Below, piece after piece: positions 58,173-64,000 of a stretch of 64,000 nt of DNA. Source of the DNA: Pollenia angustigena (taxonomy: Eukaryota > Arthropoda > Insecta > Diptera > Polleniidae); the NCBI GenBank assembly GCA_930367215.1, contig OV884057.1, positions 202,667,621-202,731,620 on the forward strand. Reading direction: 5' to 3'. Numbering within the stretch: position 1 is the stretch's first letter; the number at the start of each line of letters is the position of its first letter. The notes below the pieces were generated by a model. It was not told the DNA's origin. It did no database searches and was given only the letters and a program-made list of their open reading frames with translations. Both the position numbers and the translations under genes were made by a program.

Positions 58173-58497
58173 CCCTGCATATAATATTGGACCACCTGAT
58201 TTTGATCAAATGGACTACTCATTGGACTAGTCCGATGCAATGCAAGCATGGACCATGTCATTGTTAAAAAGTGTTTGTAGTGAGACTTCAAAACTAATCC
58301 TCTTGAGTATACCATGGAGTAGTTTTAATACTACTCCTTTGTAATCCAAAGCTGGGTTGTATGGTCCTGCCCTAGGACATCGTAATGTTAAATAGACCAT
58401 GTTTTTTCCATACGTTTGGGTTACTTTTGGACGAGTCCTAGTCCCTTGTGGGCTACATTTTACACGCGTGTTTGGACTAGTCCTATTATTTGCAGGG
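58173..58497. mobile_element. CCCTGCA MITE, copy 2
   Basis: 325 bp, ends CCCTGCATATAATATTGG and, inverted, CCCTGCAAATAATAGG. Flanked by TA on both sides. The interior is close to copy 1, with an internal length difference around 58270-58350. Confidence 0.75.
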
Positions 58498-58823
58498 TAT
58501 TTTTTTAAAAGCGTAACAAGCAACATTAACAACAATAACAACAATGTATTGTACATACAGAACTACTGTACTTTTAAGAAATGATTAAAAATAAAAACGT
58601 CTTCTGTTTCTATGGAAATTATTTCAGCTGCTGAATAGTCATCAGAGCAATGATTTTTGTGTATTTTTCTTAGTATATGTATGTATGTTTTTTATCAAAG
58701 CAATAATTGGCGAACGAAGCTAAACATGGTATGAATGGCAAAGCCAATTCGCTGTGCATGACTTGAATGAATTTTAAAACAACACCGATGTGTGTGGCTG
58801 AGTAAGTTTGATTGCATGAACAC

Positions 58824-59380
58824 CCCTACAGATAATATTGGACTACGTGGTCCATTGCGTCCATTGTACTGTAGTATGGGTCATGTTATAAGAAATTAAC
58901 ATGCAGTGATGCCAACAACTGCATGATGTATACTTTTCTATAGTTTACAGTATTCCACACTGGTAGCCCTGATGGTGTCCATTATTAAAAATTTATTTAA
59001 AAGTGAAAGTTTGTGAAATTTGTGGAAAAAAGTTTAAAAAATTAAAAATACCAAGTAAAAATATTTAATAATAGCAATAATAGTCTTCAGTTTACACCAT
59101 AAAAAGCGATTAGTAAAAAATGAAAAAGAAAAATGCCTTAACTACCCCTTAAGTGTACTCCATACTGTAGTAACATGGAGTAGCTTTAAAACTAACCAAC
59201 TTTAGTACTCCATGGAGTAGTTTATGGACTACTTTGGTGGGTTATATGGTCCCCTCCTAGGACATCGTAATATTAAATGGACCACCTTTTACCCATATAT
59301 TTGTAGTAGTTTTGGAGTACTCCTACTCCTTTATGGACTACTCTTTACATGCATGTATGGACTAGTCTTTATCTGCAGGG
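58824..59380. mobile_element. CCCTGCA MITE, diverged copy 3
   Basis: 557 bp, ends CCCTACAGATAATATTGG and, inverted, CCCTGCAGATAAAGAC. Flanked by AC on both sides. The interior has many GGACTAC/GTAGTCC-type short inverted motifs (GGAGTACTCCTACTCC). Confidence 0.65.
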
Positions 59381-60851
59381 ACAAATGAGTGTATTTGATG
59401 TTTTTGATTTAATGCGAATTTTTTGCAATCGCACAAAGCCGTTCTCTGTTGAATTCTTTAGTTGTAAAATCATTCATAAAAAATCAATTAGCTTAAGTAT
59501 TTTGTTCCCCTTTGTCGTCCAGTGGGAAAAATATTTTCCAAAAAAATTCCACAAAATCTAACCCCGAGATTTTTATTTCATTGCAATTTTAGTTTATTTT
59601 GTATAAAAATCAATTAAAAGCATCCATTGGATATTAAAAAATAACCAGAGTTTCCTTATGGACGTGAAAGAGTCAAAAAATTAATCATTGCACAATTGCA
59701 AAATTGTAAATATTTAAGGTAACACCTTAATAACTGCAATTAAGTCATCGAACGATTAACACCATTAACATTTTGAGAACTGTACATATAAAAATTTTAT
59801 TCGGCGAATATTTGTAATTAAAAATATGGAGTTTATTATCCAATTTTTTTTTCTAAATAGGTACATATTTGATATCTTAACAGAAAAAACTTTTTAATTG
59901 TTTCAAATCCTGCTACATTTTCGTATTTTCACCTTTTAATTACTCAATTAAAAAAATTGCAACTGAAAGGTTAAAGAACAGTATTATTTGTCTAGGGATT
60001 TGGTATTAAACATTTTAAAATTTTTATTGTTTATCTGCGGTTTTTGTCAACTTAAGAGGCACTTTAAGCAACATACTTATACATACAGCACAGATAATAA
60101 ATATTTAGTATGAATACAAAAATAATACTTTATCTTCTTCTATCTGAGAAGAGTGTAACCACATTCCGATACACAAGTGTTGAGAGCATATTTATTTTAA
60201 GAGCAAAAACAAAAGATAGATTTTATTGTAGTTGTTGACTTAACAATTGTTAACATTTTCAAAATAAACATTCTTATTCTGGTTTTTTGTGGTTTTTGTT
60301 TCTTGTGTTATTTTGTCTTGTATCTGTGATTTGCAACAAACAAGTCATTTTCGTAGTTGTTAGAACAGATTGAAGTGAAAAGACTTTCCGACCTGTTCGA
60401 TTTTTTCTTTTGTTTTTATTATTAAATATTGTTTTTGTTTTATCAATAAAATTGAATTGAGTTTGAAATCAATTTTGAAGAGAAACAATTCCGTTGTAGT
60501 CTTTACTTAATCACTTGGATAATTTTTATTAAAATTAAAAAAAATGTCTTAAATTATTGATTCTTGAACAGGAACTAAATACTTTAAAAGTAGTTTAAAT
60601 AAGTTTTAATTAAAAACCTAATGAAATTTAGTAGAAAAAACTTAGAAAACTGGAAGTTTTAAATTTTATCTCAAACATCAAATTAAAAATAAACTCTCAG
60701 AAAACTTCACTTCACTTATCAGTGGATACAGCATGGTGTACTCGCTAGGCCATTCAATTGAGTCTGTGGTGAAAATAAACAGTTAAGTACTTTGGTTTTT
60801 ATTTTAAGTATTTTGAAAGTTACCAAATACCGCAATACCCCCATGATAATT
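59381..60851. other. Non-coding stretch, nothing recognised
   Basis: AT-rich; no gene or partner repeat seen. Confidence 0.4.
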
Positions 60852-61331
60852 TTTTAGTACTAATAATTAGTATTGTGGTTATTTTGTTGAACTATTTATG
60901 GTTTTTAATCCAAATTTTTAATATTTTTAATTAGGCTTAAGTTCATGAAATTTAATTTTTATTAAATTATTTTTGTGAAGAAAGGAATTTTTACAACATG
61001 AAAATTAATTAAAATTGTTATTGATAATCTTTCATTCTTGACGTGGCTCGGGCTCGAACCCTGGCCGGCAGGTTAAGCACAACTTGAAGGACAAATGTAC
61101 ACATAGAGCTCGTGCCTTAGCTTTAACAATAATTAGTATTGTGGTTATTTTGTTGAACTATTTATGGTTTTTAATCCAAATTTTTAATATTTTTAATTAG
61201 GCTTAAGTTCATGAAATTAAATTTTTATTAAATTATTTTTGTGAAGAAAGGAATTTTTACAACATGAAAATTAATTAAAATTGTTATTGATAATCTTTCA
61301 TTCTTGACGTGGCTCGGGCTCGAACCCTGGC

Positions 61332-61392
61332 CGGCAGGTTACCATGACATGTTTCGATCGCAACCACTCGATCTCCTCAGATGGATTTGCCG
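61332..61392 (-). ncRNA. Type I hammerhead ribozyme, locus 3 unit 1
   Basis: Minus strand: CGGCA-AAT-CCAT, CTGAGGA, GATCG-loop-CGATC, GAAAC-AT-GTC, ATGG-TAACC-TGCCG. All core and stem positions match; cleavage is predicted between 61346 and 61345. The best-conserved copy. Confidence 0.85.
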
Positions 61393-61894
61393 TCTTACAC
61401 TCGCAGCCATCGACGACTGCTGACGTCACTAGTCAAACATCAATCCTTAAACCAAATTGTATTTTAACATTTGGTAGATCGAAATTTGCTTTCCTGAATG
61501 ATTATCCATTTTAATTGATTTTACATGTTTTTTCCTTTACTTCTGTTTTTTCGTACTTTCGTCAAGAATTTTTCTTGAAGTCCAAGTACATTTTTTGTTT
61601 TTTCACTTTGTCTTTCTCTTTTCTGTTGACCTTTTTCAGCACAACTTGAAGGACAAATGTACACATAGAGCTCGTGCCTTAGCTTTAACAATAATTAGTA
61701 TTGTGGTTATTTTGTTGAACTATTTATGGGTTTTAATCCAAATTTTTAATATTTTTAATTAGGCTTAAGTTCATGAAATTTAATTTTTATTAAATTATTT
61801 TTGTGAAGAAAGGAATTTTTTACAACATGGAAATTAATTAAAATTGTTATTGATAATCTTTCATTCTTGACGTGGCTCGGGCTCGAACCCTGGC

Positions 61895-61955
61895 CGGCAG
61901 GTTACCATGACATGTTTCGATCGCAACCACTCGATCTCCTCAGATGGATTTGTCG
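61895..61955 (-). ncRNA. Type I hammerhead ribozyme, locus 3 unit 2
   Basis: Same as unit 1 except CGACA in place of CGGCA, which weakens one outer stem I pair. Cleavage is predicted between 61909 and 61908; cutting at both sites would release a 563-nt RNA. Confidence 0.83.
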
Positions 61956-62215
61956 TCTTACACTCGCAGCCATCGACGACTGCTGACGTCACTAGTCAAA
62001 CATCAATCCTTAAACCAAATTGTATTTTAACATTTGGTAGATCGAAATTTGCTTTCCTGAATGATTATCCATTTTAATTGATTTTACATGTTTTTTCCTT
62101 TAAAAAAAACAGAAGTAAAATTCCTTTCTTCACAAAAATAATTTAATAAAAATTAAATTTCATGAACTTAAGCCTAATTAAAAATATTAAAAATTTGGAT
62201 TAATGTTTTAGTACT

Positions 62216-62660
62216 TTTTTTGAAAGCAAACTTCAAACAAACGTTGCCTGTTTAAGTACGACATAAAGAAAATATTTTAAATTTTTTTTAAGTTATTTAA
62301 CTGTGAACATAAATTTTCATTTTCTACTAATTTAATTTAAAAAATGCATATTTTTTCGTTTGTCCTTAAAGTATAACCAAGAATTTTCTTAAACAGTGGG
62401 CTGAAGTAGTTAAAGAATATTTGTTTTTTAGTTTTGAAATTCCAAAGAAGTTTTTATTATTTAAACCAATTTTATTTTTCGTATGAGTATAATGATTTAG
62501 TTGTCTTAAGCAAAAAATATGTGAAATATTGAAGGAATAGGACTATTGCAAAAAAGCGTTATAAATTGAAATTTTAATCATTGAACACATTCGAAAAATA
62601 ATTTCAAAGAAATTTTTGTGAAATATTTCTCTATATTTGAATTACTATTTTTAAAAGTTT
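62216..62660. other. Non-coding stretch, nothing recognised
   Basis: AT-rich; no gene or partner repeat seen. Confidence 0.4.
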
Positions 62661-62664
62661 TTCA

Positions 62665-64000
62665 GTAGGTTAGGTACCATTGGCAGCCGTGATCAAGCAC
62701 AGCTCACGTGGGTCCATTAATTAGTTCCCGTTGTGTTACCATATCACACCGTCTCCCATGGGTCCTATGAAATCTGGCTGCTAGTTTTCCCATGCAGCCA
62801 TCCGGTCGATTCACTAAAGGAGCGGATGCTGTTTACATCAACATCAGAGAGACAAGTTTTGTCCCCAAGGGCTCTTCGACCAAACATTTTGTGTCTCAAG
62901 TCTCCAAATGCCGGGCAATTACAGAGAAGATGTTCCGTTGACTCTTCCTCCTCCTCATCGCCGCAACTTCTACACAAGCCCCAGCCTCTGGGCGTGCCTT
63001 CCAATGGGCCAGTGGCCAGTTATAACCGCAGTTATGTCCTTTTACCATCTATGAGGGGCCAGATTTTCCTGGTTTCCCCACAGGTGGTTTCATCGTGCCA
63101 CCTCTGACTGACGATAAGATGAAACTTGATCGCCATAAGTTGCTTACACCTTGGGAGTGAAGCACCTACATAATATGTGGAACCGTCCCGATTCAAGGTG
63201 GTACCTGCATACGCCAACGAATCCGCCATGCAGTTCGCATGTATGTCCCTGTGTCCGGGGACCCAATTAAGGGTGACCAGTGAATGTCTCGCAATCTCCT
63301 CCAGAGACATCCGGCGTTCTCGGACAATTCTCGATGTGATGAACACATTCTCCAGGGATCTTATGGCCGCCTTGCTATCGGTAATAATGTGAATATCCCT
63401 TCCAGATATTTCACCGTGCCTGATGCGTCTCGCGGCTGTGTGGATGGCCATTATCTCGGCCTGGATGACACTGCAGTGGTTCGGCAGCCTTATAGGAATG
63501 CTCCAGTTTAGCTGCTCGAAGTATATGCCAGAACCGACAGCATACAGTGTTTTAGACCCGTCCGTGAAAATTCGAATTGCATTCGCGGGAATTTGCAGGT
63601 CATCATAGTGGACCAAAATGCTTACCGTGCAGCCAGGACCAAAGATTGGCTCGGGTGTGACATAATAAACAACCATGTGCCAATTAACTTCGTTCAGAAT
63701 GTTAGTATGTCCGATATTGTAATCCATCCATGCTTCGGCGGCCCTTAGTCTTACCGCCGCGTTCGCAGCTAGCCTTTTCGCCAAAATGTGTGGTGGTAAC
63801 CAGTTTAAAATCGTAAACAATGCCTTAGAGGGGGTTGTTCTAATGGCACCTGTTACCGCTATCGCCACCATTCTCATTGTACGTTCAAAACGGGTTTGAT
63901 GACTCTTCACCTTGAGCACCGGCCACCAAACAGCTGCACCGTAGAAAAGAATAGGTTTAATGACACATTCGTATAGCCAGTATACATTCCTCGGGTTATT
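62665..64000 (-). mobile_element. I-like LINE, 3' part, continues beyond the window
   Basis: Minus strand: end of the RT domain, RNase H, a zinc-knuckle-like tail, then a 3' UTR (62765 down to about 62665, with GGCAGCCGTGATCAAGCACA on the plus strand). GC content is clearly higher than the surroundings. The 5' part is outside the window. Confidence 0.7.
62765..64000 (-). pseudogene. I-like LINE ORF2: RT thumb, RNase H and CCHC tail
   Basis: Encodes the end of the enzyme that copies LINE RNA into DNA at the target site. From the window edge the frame is open: YECVIKPILFYGAAVWWPVL, the conserved RT C-terminal (Y-G-A-VWW) motif. RNase H follows with its four acidic residues visible: D in IFTDGSK, E in QAEIMAI, D in ITDSKAA and D in CMADSLA (about residues 120, 155, 181 and 233 counting from 63919). 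After WPLIDGKR two frame shifts occur: the conserved ITAVITGHWPIGRHAQRLGL lies in another frame, then CRSCGDEEEEESTEHLLC returns to the first. Unshifted, two TAA codons interrupt (63032-63034 and about 63020). RNase H points to the I superfamily. Inactive as read. Confidence 0.75.

Larger units (their letters stand above)
60862..62205 (-). mobile_element. Retrozyme-like hammerhead repeat, locus 3 (tandem array)
   Basis: Head-to-tail units on the minus strand. ACGTGGCTCG occurs at 61041, 61307 and 61870, spacing 266 and 563 bp; the short unit has lost about 297 bp including its hammerhead. Two hammerheads (61332-61392 and 61895-61955) lie exactly 563 bp apart. At the 5' side a short plus-oriented fragment (about 62113-62203) forms a 5' inversion. 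The whole is flanked by a 10-bp direct repeat TTTTAGTACT (60852-60861 and 62206-62215). Non-coding. Confidence 0.8.

Overview
The window is AT-rich eukaryotic DNA with no recognisable host protein-coding gene. It is almost entirely transposable elements and their debris, at several nesting depths. A dipteran insect, plausibly a calyptrate fly, is suggested by mini-me/DINE-1-like Helentron repeats with GTCY-type (GTCC/GTCT) runs, a 57-nt intron with fly-like splice sites, a DD41D mariner, an I-like LINE and a Transib element. This is inference from family content; no species marker is present.

Layout. 1-7.9 kb: MITE-like repeats, a foldback element with nested hairpins (1596-3947) and a Helitron-like end (to 4865). 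8.2-12.4 kb: a 1.9-kb inverted-repeat element, then a HINE (10058-11709) carrying a nested element and a tRNA-like module. 12591-15970: a Transib DNA transposon with a 5-bp target duplication, recognisable ends and a transposase gene that reads through intact if one 57-nt intron is removed. 16-28 kb: HINE, LTR, Penelope-like and LINE fragments and many MITEs. 29.8-35.2 kb: two copies of a hammerhead-ribozyme repeat, a pogo-like deletion derivative and an inverted HINE. 36.9-38.6 kb: the least repetitive part, with one isolated splice-donor-like site. 39.4-42.8 kb: a 31-bp minisatellite rich in ATCGAT, interrupted by a dead mariner and two MITEs. 42.9-55.1 kb: two long-armed palindromic elements, a HINE with a 153-bp array of 447-bp higher-order structure, and a piggyBac-like element. 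55.9-59.4 kb: a MULE-like foldback element and two CCCTGCA MITEs. 60.9-62.2 kb: a tandem array of the hammerhead repeat. 62.7-64.0 kb: the 3' part of a decayed RNase H-bearing LINE that leaves the window.

The best candidate for an undescribed system is a retrozyme-like family with a 563-bp tandem unit. It occurs at 29856-30568, 34682-35190 and 60862-62205. Each undeleted unit carries a complete-looking type I hammerhead core next to a tRNA-like B box. Stem II shows a compensatory change between copies. One locus is bounded by a 10-bp target duplication, and two loci have a 5' inversion like those left by twin-primed reverse transcription. Together these suggest RNA that is self-cleaved into unit-length molecules and mobilised in trans by a reverse transcriptase encoded elsewhere. 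No protein is encoded in the unit.
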